Assembly: GCA_937907705.1 (NCBI GenBank)
Contig: CALCVP010000031.1
Coordinates: 62,001-126,000, forward strand
Source: an uncultured Prevotella sp.
GTDB taxonomy: Bacteria > Bacteroidota > Bacteroidia > Bacteroidales > Bacteroidaceae
DNA: 64,000 nt
Direction: 5' to 3'
Shown here: in pieces, positions 44,819 through 54,954 of the stretch
How positions within the stretch are numbered: the stretch's first letter is position 1
Layout: each line of letters starts with the position of its first letter
Made by a program: the position numbers and the translations under genes
Notes under the pieces: model-generated
The model's database searches: none
Told to the model about the DNA's origin: nothing
Seen by the model: the letters and a program-made list of their open reading frames with translations, nothing else

Positions 44819-47800
44819 ATGGGAATAAGAAAAAAGCATTGGTCCACGCAGGCGTCACTTGGATGGATGTCTGCCACGCTCTCGTTGATAGCAGTGAGTC
44901 TGCCTGTCAGCATTGCCAGTGGAAGCCAAGTGCAAACACGCACGGTAACAGATTTAGCTATCGAGAAAGGAAAGGTAAAAGGATTTGTATGCGATGAAAA
45001 CAACGACCCTGTCATCGGTGCCGTAGTAAGCGTAGACGGAACCAACGAAAAGGTGATAACCGATGTAGACGGACTCTTTGAAATAGCTGTGCCCAACGAG
45101 CAAGCCAAGGTGTCGGTTACAAGTATCGGCTATCAGAAAAAGACTATTACTATACGCAACAAGAAGTTCTTGTCGTTCAACCTTATTCCTGACGCCAAGA
45201 AGATAGACGAGGTGGTGGTAGTGGGCTTCGGCAAGCAGCGCAAAGAGTCGCTGGTAGGTGCCGTACAAAGCGTAAAGCCTGAAGACCTTACCAATACATC
45301 CAGTTCGCTTACCACAGCCTTTCAAGGCAAAGTGCCGGGCATTATAGCCTATCAGTCAAAAGGTGAACCGGGCTACGACAACGCCACTTTCTTTATACGA
45401 GGTGTCTCCACCTTTGGTTCCAGCACCCAGCCGCTTATCTTGCTGGACGGTGTGGAAATCAATGCCACCATGCTCAACAACATACCGCCGGAGTCTATCA
45501 AGTCATTCTCTGTCTTGAAAGACGCTACCGCCACCTCACTCTATGGCTCGCGCGGTGCCAACGGTGTCATATTGATCAACACCCGCACCGGCCGGCTTTC
45601 TGAGAAGATGTCGGTAGACATCCGTTTCGACAACACTTTCTCTATGCCAACCTTTATACAAGACATGGCAGACGGCCCTACCTACATGGAAATGTACAAT
45701 GAGGCCTCGCGAAACGATGCCATAGCATCCGGCACACTCAGCAGCTGGACACCCAAATACAGCGAAGAGCGCATCAACAACACACGGGCTGGACTGAACC
45801 CTTACGTCTATCCAAACAACAATTGGTACAAGATGATGTTCAAAGACTTTGCTGTCAACCAGAATTTGAACGTGTCTGTAAAGGGCGGTACCAAGATGCT
45901 GGAATACTTTATGAACGCCGGCATCTTCTTTGAAAACGGTATCACGCGCTCACCAAAAGAGTCGGTGCTCGACGTAAGCATGTATTCCAAAAAGTATCTC
46001 TTCCAAAGCAATGTAGTGGCTCACCTCACCCCTACCACCAAGATGGGCCTCAACATGAACGCACAGATTACCCAATACCATGCGCCACACGCCATGAGCG
46101 ACGACCTGCGCGGCGAGTTCTCGCTCAACGACTTCTTCTATTACTCCATGCGTGGCAACCCCGTAGCCTTTCCTGCCGTGCTGCCTGCACAGCCGGGCGA
46201 CACCTTTGTGCGCTACGGTAACAACAATAGCTGGGATGTGGGCATGGCAGACATCAACCCGTATGCCAAAATGAGCAGTGGCTATACCGAGCAAAGCTAT
46301 GTGTACATGACCACCGCTTTCAATGTGGAACAAGACCTGAAGTTCATCACTCCAGGACTGAAACTGAGCGGATTGGCATCATTCTACAACTATAGTTTCA
46401 GCTGGCTGAACCACTGGATACAGCCTTATTACTTCCAAGTTACCAACCCCCAGCAGGATGCCAACGGCAACTACACCTGGGAAGAGACCTCCATCGGTAC
46501 AGCCGGAAACACCGCCATACAGTCAAGTTCGGGCCAAAACCCTACCAACCGCGTATGGTCTCTGCAAGCCACTCTTGACTATGCACGCAGTTTCGGACGC
46601 CATAATGTGGGGGCAACCTTTGTGTACCACATGAAAGAAACACGCAACGACAAGGCCGGCACCAGCAACCAGAAAGACCTGCTGCCCTACCGCGAGCAAG
46701 GTTTGGCAGGCCGCTTGACCTACAACTACGATGAACGCTATCTGCTGGAAGCCACCTTTGGCTATAACGGTTCAGAGAATTTCATGAAGGGACACAGGTT
46801 TGGCTTCTTCCCGGCCATAGCCTTGGGATGGACCATTTCCAAGGAAAAGTTCTTCCAACCCCTTGCACCTGTTGTTTCAAACCTGAAGTTGCGCGCCACC
46901 TACGGACTGGTAGGTAACGATGCCTTGAGCACTCGCTTCCCCTATATTACAGAGGTAAACCTGAGCAACAGCCTGGGATGGTGGGGCACAGACGGCGACT
47001 ACAGCCGCTTCAACGGACCGAAAGTGGCTGTCTATGGCAACGAACTGGCCACCTGGGAAAAGTCAAAGAAGCTGAACGTAGGTATAGACCTGGAGCTGTT
47101 TAAGGAGCTAAGCCTCAGCGTAGACTACTTCAAAGAGAAACGTACAGGCATCTTCATGCGCCGCAGAAGCATCCCTTCTTTCGTAGGTCTGGGCACCTTG
47201 CTGCCTTATGCCAACATCGGAGCGGTAGACAATGGCGGTGTGGATATGGGCTTGACCTACAACAAGCAGTTCGGCAAAGACTGGACCTTGATGCTCAACG
47301 GCAGCTTTACCTATGCGCACAATGAAATCAAGAATATAGACGAACCATCCAACGTAGAGGCTACCTACTCGCAGATAGGACATCCTATCAATAGCTTGCG
47401 CGGCTATATAGCAGAGGGATTGTTTACCTCGGAAGAGGAAATAAAGAACTCGCCTGTGCAGGACTTGGGCAGCTATGGCATAGGCAGCATCAAGTATAAA
47501 GACATCAACAACGACAAGAAAATAGACGCCAACGACATCACTACCATAGGTAACCCTGAGATACCTGAGATTATCTACGGCTTCGGCGGCACGCTGAAAT
47601 ACAAGAAATGGGACGTTTCGCTGTTCTTCCAAGGCAGCGGCAAGGTAAGCTTGATGATGAAAAACATGCACCCGTTTACAGATGGTGCATCGCAAGGCTT
47701 CAACATTACACAGTATATTGTTGACGACCACTTCTCTGAAAACAACCAAAATGCCAACGCCAAGTACCCTCGCCTGTCGCTCAGTCAGCAGACCAACGAT

Positions 47801-48022
47801 GTGCAGGCCAGCACTTTCTGGATGCGCGATGCCTCGTACCTGCGCTTGAAAAATGCAGAAATAGGATATACTTTCAGCAAATGGCTGCGCGTGTACGTAG
47901 CTGGCAGCAACCTGTTGACCTTTACTCCCTTCAAGAATTGGGACCCTGAAATGGGTAGCGGCAACGGACTGAGTTATCCGTTGCAGCGCACTGTGAAGAT
48001 AGGTGTGCAGTTCCATTATTAA
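44819..48022 (+). CDS. SusC-family TonB-dependent transporter
   Basis: 1067 aa. An outer-membrane transporter that imports oligomers with its SusD lipoprotein lid. After an N-terminal signal (SLGWMSATLSLIAVSLPVSIASG) comes a carboxypeptidase-like regulatory domain (KGFVCDENNDPVIGAVVSVDGTN, about 55-130), then the plug with the SusC signature FIRGVSTFGSSTQPLILLDGVEI and SLYGSRGANGVILI, and a large barrel ending in KIGVQFHY. The SusD gene begins 41 bp later. No glycoside hydrolase is next to the pair, so the substrate is not shown. Confidence 0.95.
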   Translation: MGIRKKHWSTQASLGWMSATLSLIAVSLPVSIASGSQVQTRTVTDLAIEKGKVKGFVCDENNDPVIGAVVSVDGTNEKVITDVDGLFEIAVPNEQAKVSVTSIGYQKKTITIRNKKFLSFNLIPDAKKIDEVVVVGFGKQRKESLVGAVQSVKPEDLTNTSSSLTTAFQGKVPGIIAYQSKGEPGYDNATFFIRGVSTFGSSTQPLILLDGVEINATMLNNIPPESIKSFSVLKDATATSLYGSRGANGVILINTRTGRLSEKMSVDIRFDNTFSMPTFIQDMADGPTYMEMYNEASRNDAIASGTLSSWTPKYSEERINNTRAGLNPYVYPNNNWYKMMFKDFAVNQNLNVSVKGGTKMLEYFMNAGIFFENGITRSPKESVLDVSMYSKKYLFQSNVVAHLTPTTKMGLNMNAQITQYHAPHAMSDDLRGEFSLNDFFYYSMRGNPVAFPAVLPAQPGDTFVRYGNNNSWDVGMADINPYAKMSSGYTEQSYVYMTTAFNVEQDLKFITPGLKLSGLASFYNYSFSWLNHWIQPYYFQVTNPQQDANGNYTWEETSIGTAGNTAIQSSSGQNPTNRVWSLQATLDYARSFGRHNVGATFVYHMKETRNDKAGTSNQKDLLPYREQGLAGRLTYNYDERYLLEATFGYNGSENFMKGHRFGFFPAIALGWTISKEKFFQPLAPVVSNLKLRATYGLVGNDALSTRFPYITEVNLSNSLGWWGTDGDYSRFNGPKVAVYGNELATWEKSKKLNVGIDLELFKELSLSVDYFKEKRTGIFMRRRSIPSFVGLGTLLPYANIGAVDNGGVDMGLTYNKQFGKDWTLMLNGSFTYAHNEIKNIDEPSNVEATYSQIGHPINSLRGYIAEGLFTSEEEIKNSPVQDLGSYGIGSIKYKDINNDKKIDANDITTIGNPEIPEIIYGFGGTLKYKKWDVSLFFQGSGKVSLMMKNMHPFTDGASQGFNITQYIVDDHFSENNQNANAKYPRLSLSQQTNDVQASTFWMRDASYLRLKNAEIGYTFSKWLRVYVAGSNLLTFTPFKNWDPEMGSGNGLSYPLQRTVKIGVQFHY

Positions 48023-48062
48023 CAGTTACAGCTAACAGCTTTTAAAACAACAAGAAAAGACA

Positions 48063-49976
48063 ATGAACATTCATACAAAACATATCTTTGCAGCAGGACT
48101 GTTAACAGCCAGTATGGCACTTACCTCCTGCGATTTCCTTGACGTTGTGCCGGGCAATACAGCCACCATTGACGACATTTACCGCACAGCCAACATGACA
48201 GAGAAAATGGCTCAGACCTGTTATGACCAGATACCGAATGTCTTCCACCCGCAAAGGTTTCCCGACTGGACGGCAGGCAACGACTTTGTAACGGGTTCCT
48301 ACGGCACCATGCGCTGGTTTCACTGGAAGAGCCTGGTGTTTGACCAAGAGACACCTTCCAACACTTTCTACGCTCTCTGGAGCCAAAGTGCAGCCAGCTA
48401 TCCCACCGGCGTGCAGAAGGCTGACGTGTGGCAGGGCATACGCTACTGCTATAATCTGATCAACAATGCCGACAAGGTGCCTGACGCCACTGAGGAACAG
48501 AAAAACGACTGGAAGGGTGAGGCCTACTTTCTGATAGGCTATTACCACCAGATTATGTTGGAGTATTATGGCCCTATCCCATTGGTAAAGGAAGAGTTGC
48601 CGCTCAACGCTGCCCCTTCTACACCGCGCACACCGTATGACGAGTGTGTCAACTTCATAGCCGAACAGTACGACAAGGCTGCCGCTTTGCTACCTGCCAG
48701 ACAGACCACACGCTCCGGACGCGCATCGGCTGCTACGGCCTTGGCCTACAAGGCACGTCTGCTGCTCTATGCAGCATCGCCTCTTGTCAACGGCAACAGT
48801 GAGTATTACGCCAACTTCAAGAATCCAGACGGCACACCACTGATGAACCTTACCTACGACAAAGAGAAGTGGAAGCGTGCCATGGATGCCGCCAAGGCTG
48901 CCATAGACTATTGCGAAGCCAACGGCTACAAGCTGTACGGCAGTGCCACTACCGACCCGGAAGTGGGCAGAAAGAATTATCACGATGCGTTTACAGGACC
49001 TAACGGTGTGGCCAATTCCGACAATCTGAACGAGATACTCTTTGGCTTCGGCGACCAAGGTACGGTGAGCTACAACATCAAAAACATTGCTCCGCGTATG
49101 ACCAAAACGGGCAAACCGGGCTATAACGGCACTGGATTCAGAGGCTACCTGACACCTACGTGGGACTGCATCAGCTGGTATTACACCAAGAACGGACTGC
49201 CTTGGGACGATGATCCCGAAACAAAAGGCAAGAACCCTTATGAGCCTGTACGCCTTGAAAACGGTGATACTACCGCACTGTGGAACACCAACCGCGAGCC
49301 TCGCTTCTATGCTTCCATAGGCTACGACCGCGGCACCTACGAGATAGCCGGAGGCAAGATAACGCTGAAATGCCGCCGTGGCGAAGAGCAGCAGAATGAC
49401 GGCAACACCAACAATGAGTATCAGACCAACAATGGTTACTACTGTCAGAAATGGGTGTCATCGGCAGACAAGTATGACTGGACTACCCAAAAGTACACCT
49501 GTTCCAAGTATGTATATCCTATGATGCGCCTGGCTGAGCTGTATCTTGACTATGCCGAGGCAGACTTTGAATACAACGGGAGCCTCAGCGAGCAAAGTCT
49601 TGCCTATCTGAACAAGATACGTGAGCGCAGCGGTCTGCCCACTTTCCAGGCTTCTTGGGCCAAAGCCGGCGGCATACCTACCGGCGACAAGTTACGCCAA
49701 GTATTGCATCAGGAGCGCTCTATTGAGTTGGCTATGGAGGGAAGACGCTTCCACGACATACGCCGTTGGAAGATAGCCGACAAGGAAATCATGCGAAGCC
49801 AAAAGTCATGGAACTTGGCCGGCCGCACAGCCAAAGACTTCTATCAGGTTACTACGGCCATTGACGACTTCAATGGAGGCGTGCGCCAGTTTACCGCTCC
49901 CAAGAACTACTGGTTGGCTATACCGCTTGACCAAATACAAGTAAACAAAAACCTGGTTCAAAATCCAGGTTATTAA
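48063..49976 (+). CDS. SusD-family surface lipoprotein
   Basis: 637 aa. The lipoprotein signal ends in LTSCDFLDVVPGN, the usual SusD start. The helical TPR-like core includes YCYNLINNADKVPDATEEQKNDWKGEAYF and YPMMRLAELYLDYAEADFEYN, and the C-terminal blocks LNKIRERSGLP and LHQERSIELAMEGRRFHDIRRWK are the family hallmark. It binds the substrate at the cell surface and closes the SusC barrel. It is paired with the SusC gene directly upstream. Confidence 0.95.
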   Translation: MNIHTKHIFAAGLLTASMALTSCDFLDVVPGNTATIDDIYRTANMTEKMAQTCYDQIPNVFHPQRFPDWTAGNDFVTGSYGTMRWFHWKSLVFDQETPSNTFYALWSQSAASYPTGVQKADVWQGIRYCYNLINNADKVPDATEEQKNDWKGEAYFLIGYYHQIMLEYYGPIPLVKEELPLNAAPSTPRTPYDECVNFIAEQYDKAAALLPARQTTRSGRASAATALAYKARLLLYAASPLVNGNSEYYANFKNPDGTPLMNLTYDKEKWKRAMDAAKAAIDYCEANGYKLYGSATTDPEVGRKNYHDAFTGPNGVANSDNLNEILFGFGDQGTVSYNIKNIAPRMTKTGKPGYNGTGFRGYLTPTWDCISWYYTKNGLPWDDDPETKGKNPYEPVRLENGDTTALWNTNREPRFYASIGYDRGTYEIAGGKITLKCRRGEEQQNDGNTNNEYQTNNGYYCQKWVSSADKYDWTTQKYTCSKYVYPMMRLAELYLDYAEADFEYNGSLSEQSLAYLNKIRERSGLPTFQASWAKAGGIPTGDKLRQVLHQERSIELAMEGRRFHDIRRWKIADKEIMRSQKSWNLAGRTAKDFYQVTTAIDDFNGGVRQFTAPKNYWLAIPLDQIQVNKNLVQNPGY

Positions 49977-50008
49977 CCATATAACAAGCGTGTTATATAT
50001 CCGTTAAC

Positions 50009-50097
50009 AGTGCTTGTCTGTATGCTTGTAGACAAGCCATCTTAAGTTTCCATTACCTCTGTCCTCATGGCACGACCGTGCCATGAGGATTTTTTTG
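50009..50097 (+). terminator. Terminator after the SusD gene
   Basis: CCTCATGGCAC (50063-50073) pairs with GTGCCATGAGG around a 3-nt loop, followed by seven T. A smaller stem, TGCTTGTCT/AGACAAGC, precedes it. Confidence 0.85.
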
Positions 50098-50268
50098 TGC
50101 GTCAAGCGCTTGTATCTTTTTTGACGATAAATCTATCAGCGCATCACAAACAACGGTTCAAAACGCAACTATGGGCTTCTGAAGGCACCTTTGTCATAAG
50201 GGCACAGTACCACTGCCTACTGTCATGACAGGACCAGATGGCAAGGCATAGCATTGCCAACGATAAAT

Positions 50269-50378
50269 GACTGTGTTGTCAGCAGTAAACAGTAGCACTG
50301 CTATCAGCAGACGATTGCATAGCGATTACAAGCTAACAGCACTGCTATCAACAGACGATTGCATAGCAACTGCTCCGC
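50269..50378 (+). repeat. 22-bp palindromic array (array G)
   Basis: Four clear units start at 50291, 50313, 50335 and 50357; a fifth at 50269 is degenerate. Cores: AGTAGC-ACT-GCTATC, GATTGC-ATA-GCGATT, AACAGC-ACT-GCTATC and GATTGC-ATA-GCAACT. Two units share the 7-bp tail ending in AGAC. It lies between two convergent genes, after the SusD terminator. The stretch 50100-50268 shows no gene. Confidence 0.82.
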
Positions 50379-50447
50379 CATTTGATGGCTTGTCAAATGG
50401 CGGAGCATATAAAAAGGGCTGAACTTCATACCATGAAATCCAGCCCC
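50371..50447 (-). terminator. Terminator region of the phosphodiesterase gene
   Basis: On the minus strand GGGGCTGGATTTCATG pairs with its partner (50416-50446), followed by five T (50415-50411). A second strong hairpin, TGCTCCGCCATTTGA with TCAAATGGCGGAGCA (50371-50407), lies next to it. Confidence 0.75.
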
Positions 50448-50499
50448 ACCTGATGAAGGACAAATCAGCAGGCTCTCAGCCTACTTCGCAACAGATATA

Positions 50500-52500
50500 T
50501 TATTTGATGACTTTTGAGGCCTTGTCATAATAGCTCTTGACACAAACAGCCTCTTGAGGAGCATTGGTTGTAACATAGTCTACACACTTGTTGGTCATCT
50601 CGCCCACCTCATTGGCTGTGTTGAGTGTCCACACATTGACGGTCATGCCTAACTTGTGAGCCTGCTCTATCCATTCCGGATGCTTGCGAAACTCTGACAT
50701 GTGATAATCCAGACCTGTGATGCCGTCTTTCTTCAACTCAGCAGGTGCTATGCCACCATTAAGATAAGCTATCTTGGCTTTAGGCGCAGCCTTGCAGAAA
50801 GCCTTGCACCCTGTAAGGCTGAAAGAGATGTACTCTACCTTGTCTTCTATGCCGGCAGCCTTTACAGCAGCCACAATAGCCTTGGCAGCAGCTATGTTCC
50901 TGGCATCGGTGCTATGGGCTTTCAGCTCAATGACAAGCTTGGTAGGCGAAGTGGTGTGCTGCATTATCTTGAGGAAATCAGACAACTGTGGCATCAGTTC
51001 GCCATTCTTGAGTCTCAGGTTCTTTACCTGATCGTATGTGGCTGTTTCCAATCTTACACCATTGAAGGTAGGGTCATGGTTTACCATCAGGTGTCCATCA
51101 GTGGTCATCCATACATCTGTCTCAGAACCGTAGATGTGCATATCGAGTGCTTTTTTCAGCGAAGCCACAGAGTTTTGCGAAGCATCGGTAGTGTTCCATG
51201 CACCACGGTGTGCTATCACTTTAGCACCGGCAGGTATCTCTTGCATCACCACGATAGAGGCACTGCCCAACTGCTGGCGCTGCTGTCCGCGCACAAGGGT
51301 AAACAGATAGGTACCGGTAGCTATGCCCTCAGGTATCTTTACGCTGACGCCTTTATCGGTAAGCGTGCAAGGCAAGTCAAATGTTTTGGAAGCATCATAT
51401 TGCTTTTGCATGCGCACTACATCGCCATTCTTAAATCCTTTGCCCACAACAGGATACATGCAACCTGCTTTTACAGCCAAATCGGCACCACACTGCACAT
51501 CGCTTACCAGCTGGGCAGGAGCATTATTCTCCATATTCTGCACATCGCTCCACAGGCTCTGTACATCGTCTGGGGTAAGTGCTGCATCATAGATACGGGC
51601 CAAGACCACATCACCGCTCCAGCCTAACTGCTCTGAAGGACCTGAATCGCAGCCTATGGCAAACCAACGCGAGTTGGCTTTAGGCAACACCATGTCGCCT
51701 ACGGCATCTACCGTATTCTTCAGTTCGCCATTTACATAGACGTAAGCTTTGCTTGCCTCTTTGTCCCATACACCCACAATGTGGTAGTATTGCTGGGGTT
51801 GTGGCACAATACCACTGGTAGCCCACTTCCAGGAACTCTTGCCCGTCTCTGACACATTGGGCAAGAAGGTAAGCTCATTGCCACGGCTTTTGCTTGTCTT
51901 GCAGACCATCAGTCCGGTACCGCCAGCCTCATGAGAGCTGAAGAACTTGGCTTCGCCATTGACAATAGGCTCCTCATAGTTGGCCATCACTACGGCCTCA
52001 AGGGTATGACCGTCTTGCAGACGGCTCAAGAAATCGTCGTTGTCGCCGTAATCTACACGATAATAGCCGGAAACAGCACCTGCCCATACATTGTTGAACT
52101 GTGCCACATAGCGTTTAAAGGTATCGTTGTAATAAGTTACTATACCGTCTTTCTTGCCTACCTTTATCTCGTTGGCCATGGCAGAGGCGTCAGTAGCGGT
52201 GCCGTCTTCATTGAACACCACGTCGAGCATATCGGCTATCGGCGCCCCCTTCTCTACCTGCATCTTGCAATCTGCGGCAGGTGCAGAAAACAACAACTGA
52301 CCATTCTTGTCGTAAAGTGCCAACTGTTTTTTGCCGTTTTCCATGGCAATGCTGTCTATGACAGCAGCTCTGCCCGTGAAAGCCACACGGTTGTTCTCTG
52401 TTACTACTATGTTGTCATAGTACTTTTGCTGTGCTGCCACAGGAAGACTCATGATACCCAAGAAGGCCATCATAGAGATTTTTGCGTTAAACTGCTTCAT
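50500..52500 (-). CDS. LamG-glycerophosphodiester phosphodiesterase, secreted
   Basis: 666 aa with signal peptide (MKQFNAKISMMAFLGIMSLPVAAQ). Order: a LamG/concanavalin-like region (about 110-320, with GWSGDVVLARIYDAALTPDDVQSLW), an immunoglobulin-like linker (about 330-420), then a GDPD domain (from VIAHRGAWNTTDASQNSVASL to the C-terminus). The catalytic HRG, the ETDVWMTTDGHLMVNHDPT metal site and the second His-containing loop are present. It cleaves glycerophosphodiesters, which might come from host phospholipids or teichoic acids. The LamG domain suggests a polysaccharide- or surface-binding function. It is followed 14 bp upstream on the same strand by a small secreted protein gene and may form an operon with it. 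Confidence 0.9.
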   Translation of the reverse strand: MKQFNAKISMMAFLGIMSLPVAAQQKYYDNIVVTENNRVAFTGRAAVIDSIAMENGKKQLALYDKNGQLLFSAPAADCKMQVEKGAPIADMLDVVFNEDGTATDASAMANEIKVGKKDGIVTYYNDTFKRYVAQFNNVWAGAVSGYYRVDYGDNDDFLSRLQDGHTLEAVVMANYEEPIVNGEAKFFSSHEAGGTGLMVCKTSKSRGNELTFLPNVSETGKSSWKWATSGIVPQPQQYYHIVGVWDKEASKAYVYVNGELKNTVDAVGDMVLPKANSRWFAIGCDSGPSEQLGWSGDVVLARIYDAALTPDDVQSLWSDVQNMENNAPAQLVSDVQCGADLAVKAGCMYPVVGKGFKNGDVVRMQKQYDASKTFDLPCTLTDKGVSVKIPEGIATGTYLFTLVRGQQRQQLGSASIVVMQEIPAGAKVIAHRGAWNTTDASQNSVASLKKALDMHIYGSETDVWMTTDGHLMVNHDPTFNGVRLETATYDQVKNLRLKNGELMPQLSDFLKIMQHTTSPTKLVIELKAHSTDARNIAAAKAIVAAVKAAGIEDKVEYISFSLTGCKAFCKAAPKAKIAYLNGGIAPAELKKDGITGLDYHMSEFRKHPEWIEQAHKLGMTVNVWTLNTANEVGEMTNKCVDYVTTNAPQEAVCVKSYYDKASKVIK

Positions 52501-52514
52501 TTCCTACTGAAATT

Positions 52515-52982
52515 TTATTTTGTTATCTTTACTGTTTCTACTCCTTTTGAGGTCTTTACCTTTACCACATACATGCCACGTTGAACGGCAACAGGCAGTA
52601 CGACCTCACTCTTCGAACCACCATTGCCTAACAATGCAGTGCCGTCTGCGGCATAAACGCCTACGATAGTGCCGTTGTCTGCACGCAACTTGCTGCCGTC
52701 AAAATGCAAACGGGCTGTGGCCTTGGCTACGGTTTCAATACCAGTCTGGATGTGAGCCGGTGAAAACTTCATAAAGTCAAAGTCGGAAAGCGACACGTTG
52801 ACGGTGCTGCCATCGGCCTGCTCTACACTGATACTGCTGCTCCCGAAGGTTACACTCTTGAAATCATTGACCAGTTTTACGGGTTGAGAACTTGACAAAC
52901 TGTAAACATACAAGTCTGTGCCCAAGGCACTTTGGGTCAAAGCTGCCAACAAGGCTACTGCAAAATACTTTTTTACTTTCAT
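52515..52982 (-). CDS. Small secreted protein with a C-terminal beta-sandwich resembling a T9SS sorting domain
   Basis: 155 aa with a signal peptide (MKVKKYFAVALLAALTQSALG). The C-terminal 70 residues (ATARLHFDGSKLRADNGTIVGVYAADG, then VQRGMYVVKVKTSKGVETVKITK) follow the pattern of the type IX secretion C-terminal sorting domain (beta strands ending in GMYVVKV and KITK). The first half has no known motif. It lies 14 bp before the LamG-GDPD gene on the same strand, so the two probably share an mRNA. Function unknown. Confidence 0.72.
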   Translation of the reverse strand: MKVKKYFAVALLAALTQSALGTDLYVYSLSSSQPVKLVNDFKSVTFGSSSISVEQADGSTVNVSLSDFDFMKFSPAHIQTGIETVAKATARLHFDGSKLRADNGTIVGVYAADGTALLGNGGSKSEVVLPVAVQRGMYVVKVKTSKGVETVKITK

Positions 52983-53353
52983 ATTACTGTATATATAGAA
53001 AACTGTTATCTGTGTAAAATCAAGGTGCTGTCAAGCATTTATTATCTAATTTAGTAAAGGGACAATAAGGTTGATTTTAGGGCATTAAGCATTATCCTTT
53101 TTCATCTTTTGCAAAGACAGTGCAAAGCGAACGCAATGAAGTTTACTTCCGATTGCAGAGCCGCAGTCTGTCTTCTGCAAAGATAGCACAAGACAACAAC
53201 AAAAAGCAGTAATATGATTGAATATCTTATAACAGTCATTTTACATTCCTATAACAAAACAAAAGCCCGTTATATAGCAATAAAAATACTATACAACGAG
53301 CCTTTTATTTGTCTTTTTACAGGCACTTATACCGTTCCCGGTGGCTTACATGC
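52983..53353. promoter_or_regulatory. Gap with minus-strand promoter-like sites and a terminator
   Basis: Two minus-strand -7 candidates are seen: TATCTTTG near 53183-53176 and TGTCTTTG near 53118-53111; neither has a convincing -33 TTTG. AAAAGCCCGTTATATAG (53261-53277) pairs with CTATACAACGAGCCTTTT (53289-53306), a bidirectional terminator for the LicD cluster. No gene seen. Confidence 0.6.
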
Positions 53354-54175
53354 CTACTGCTGTGACTCTTGATATTGGCTGTAAGGATGGTCGAGGTCAA
53401 GATAGTTGAAGTTGTGCTGGCGCTGACGGTCGTGCTTGGGTATGGTCAGGTAGTCGCCATACTTGTTGGTCAGGTAGGTGTCGTACTGCTCTACGCCTTT
53501 CAATACAGTGTTGTCAAAGGCGTAGGGCGTGGGAGTGCCCAACACACTTTTGGGCATTGCACCGTGCATGCCATCGTCATAGTCTGCCACGAGGGGGCTT
53601 TGGTCATAGCCGTAACGCATGAGTATGCTTCTTATCTTGCGCTGAACGCCGCCTAAAGTGTAGAGCTTGCGGCAGAGCAGAGGCACCCACGAGCTTGGTC
53701 CAGGACCATGCTTGTAGGGGTCGCGGCAGAGCAGATAGAGCACGCGCTTATAGTATTCGTAGCGGGCGAACTGCCAGCGGCGCGCCAGTTTTGACTGGGG
53801 CACGCCGTCAATGGGGAACACATCGATATAGATGCCGCCCAGATACTTGAGGTGCATGCGCTCAATCAGCGTGGTGGAAGCATCCTGTATCTTGCCGAAA
53901 GGCAACGGATAGAGGGCGTCTGTCTCGGCACATACCAACTGGAACGGTGCCGGCAGCCACTCCTGTGCATGCTCTATCAGGCGGTTATAGTCGGGACGCG
54001 GCATGGCTATGTCAAGGTCGTCGTCCCAAGGTATGAAGCCCTTGTGGCGCACAGCACCTATCATTGTGCCTGCCCATATATAGTAGCGGAGGTTGTGGCG
54101 TGCGCAAACGGTGTCTACGGCTTGCACAATGCGCAGGATGCGTTGCTGCAATTGCTGTACGTTATAGTTGGCCAT
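53354..54175 (-). CDS. LicD-family phosphotransferase (first copy)
   Basis: 273 aa. The LicD signature is YYIWAGTMIGAVRHKGFIPWDDDLDIAMPRPDYNRLI (about 30-66), a nucleotidyltransferase-like fold with the DDDLD metal motif. Haemophilus and pneumococcal LicD proteins attach phosphocholine from CDP-choline to LPS or teichoic acid; Bacteroidota homologues are found with capsule and glycan clusters and their substrate is usually unknown. It lies 50 bp after the cytidylyltransferase-like gene and is the last gene before the terminator. A second LicD lies at 56146. Confidence 0.88.
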   Translation of the reverse strand: MANYNVQQLQQRILRIVQAVDTVCARHNLRYYIWAGTMIGAVRHKGFIPWDDDLDIAMPRPDYNRLIEHAQEWLPAPFQLVCAETDALYPLPFGKIQDASTTLIERMHLKYLGGIYIDVFPIDGVPQSKLARRWQFARYEYYKRVLYLLCRDPYKHGPGPSSWVPLLCRKLYTLGGVQRKIRSILMRYGYDQSPLVADYDDGMHGAMPKSVLGTPTPYAFDNTVLKGVEQYDTYLTNKYGDYLTIPKHDRQRQHNFNYLDLDHPYSQYQESQQ

Positions 54176-54225
54176 GCTTGCTTTGAAATGGATTATTATA
54201 TACTTAAAAGGGCTTTTCCAACACC

Positions 54226-54954
54226 TTAAAACAGTGCTGCGGGTATGAGTTTGCGAGCCTGGTTGAAATCGTCTACGGTGTCAAGCTCTATCGAGAAGAG
54301 GTCGGTGGTGTTGACCACGCTGAACAAATGGCCCTGCGGTATAAGGCGTTCAAAGGCGCGCTCATAGAAGATGTTGACCAAGTGTTCTTTCTCTATCATC
54401 TGTTGCAGCTCGGCAAAGAGGGCTGTTGAGTAGGCAGCAGTCATTTTCTCGATGCCTACCGACTCGCCAATGGCTTTGTCTATGCTGCACACCTTGCTGA
54501 TTTCTACCACCTGCTGCTGGTCGTTGACAATTACTTTTATCTCTTCGTCGCCCAGTTCATGGGTGTTGACAGCCAAGGCGGTGCCCTCTGCAGCAGTCAT
54601 GCGGGTGATAATCTGCGGGTCAAACAGTATGTCGCTGTCGAGCAGCAAAAACTTTTTGCCAGCCACAAAGGGGCGTGCCAGCCACAGGGAATAGATGTTG
54701 TTGGTGGCGGTATAGTCGGCATTGTCTATAAAATGGATGCTGAGCTTAGGGTAAGTGGCGATCAGGAACTCGCGTATCATGCCTCCCCGATAGCCTGTTA
54801 CCACCACCAGCTCGCTGATATGGGCTGCTGTCAAGCTGTCTACTGTGCGCTGCAAGAGACAACGGTTGCCCACGGTAAGCAGGCATTTGGGTCTGTCGTT
54901 GGTCAGCGGGCGCAGCCTTGACGCCATGCCTGCTGCAAGAATTACTGCTATCAT
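54226..54954 (-). CDS. LicC-like nucleotidyltransferase
   Basis: 242 aa from the ATG at 54954. This start gives MIAVILAAGMASRLRPLTNDRPKCLL, the exact NTP-transferase N-terminus; an upstream ATG would add 13 unlikely residues. The ATG overlaps the stop codon of the preceding aminotransferase gene (ATGA), so translation is coupled. LLLDSDILFDPQI carries the metal-binding Asp motif. The best functional match is CTP:phosphocholine cytidylyltransferase (LicC) or a related sugar-phosphate nucleotidyltransferase. It would activate a phospho-amino-alcohol for LicD. Confidence 0.85.
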   Translation of the reverse strand: MIAVILAAGMASRLRPLTNDRPKCLLTVGNRCLLQRTVDSLTAAHISELVVVTGYRGGMIREFLIATYPKLSIHFIDNADYTATNNIYSLWLARPFVAGKKFLLLDSDILFDPQIITRMTAAEGTALAVNTHELGDEEIKVIVNDQQQVVEISKVCSIDKAIGESVGIEKMTAAYSTALFAELQQMIEKEHLVNIFYERAFERLIPQGHLFSVVNTTDLFSIELDTVDDFNQARKLIPAALF

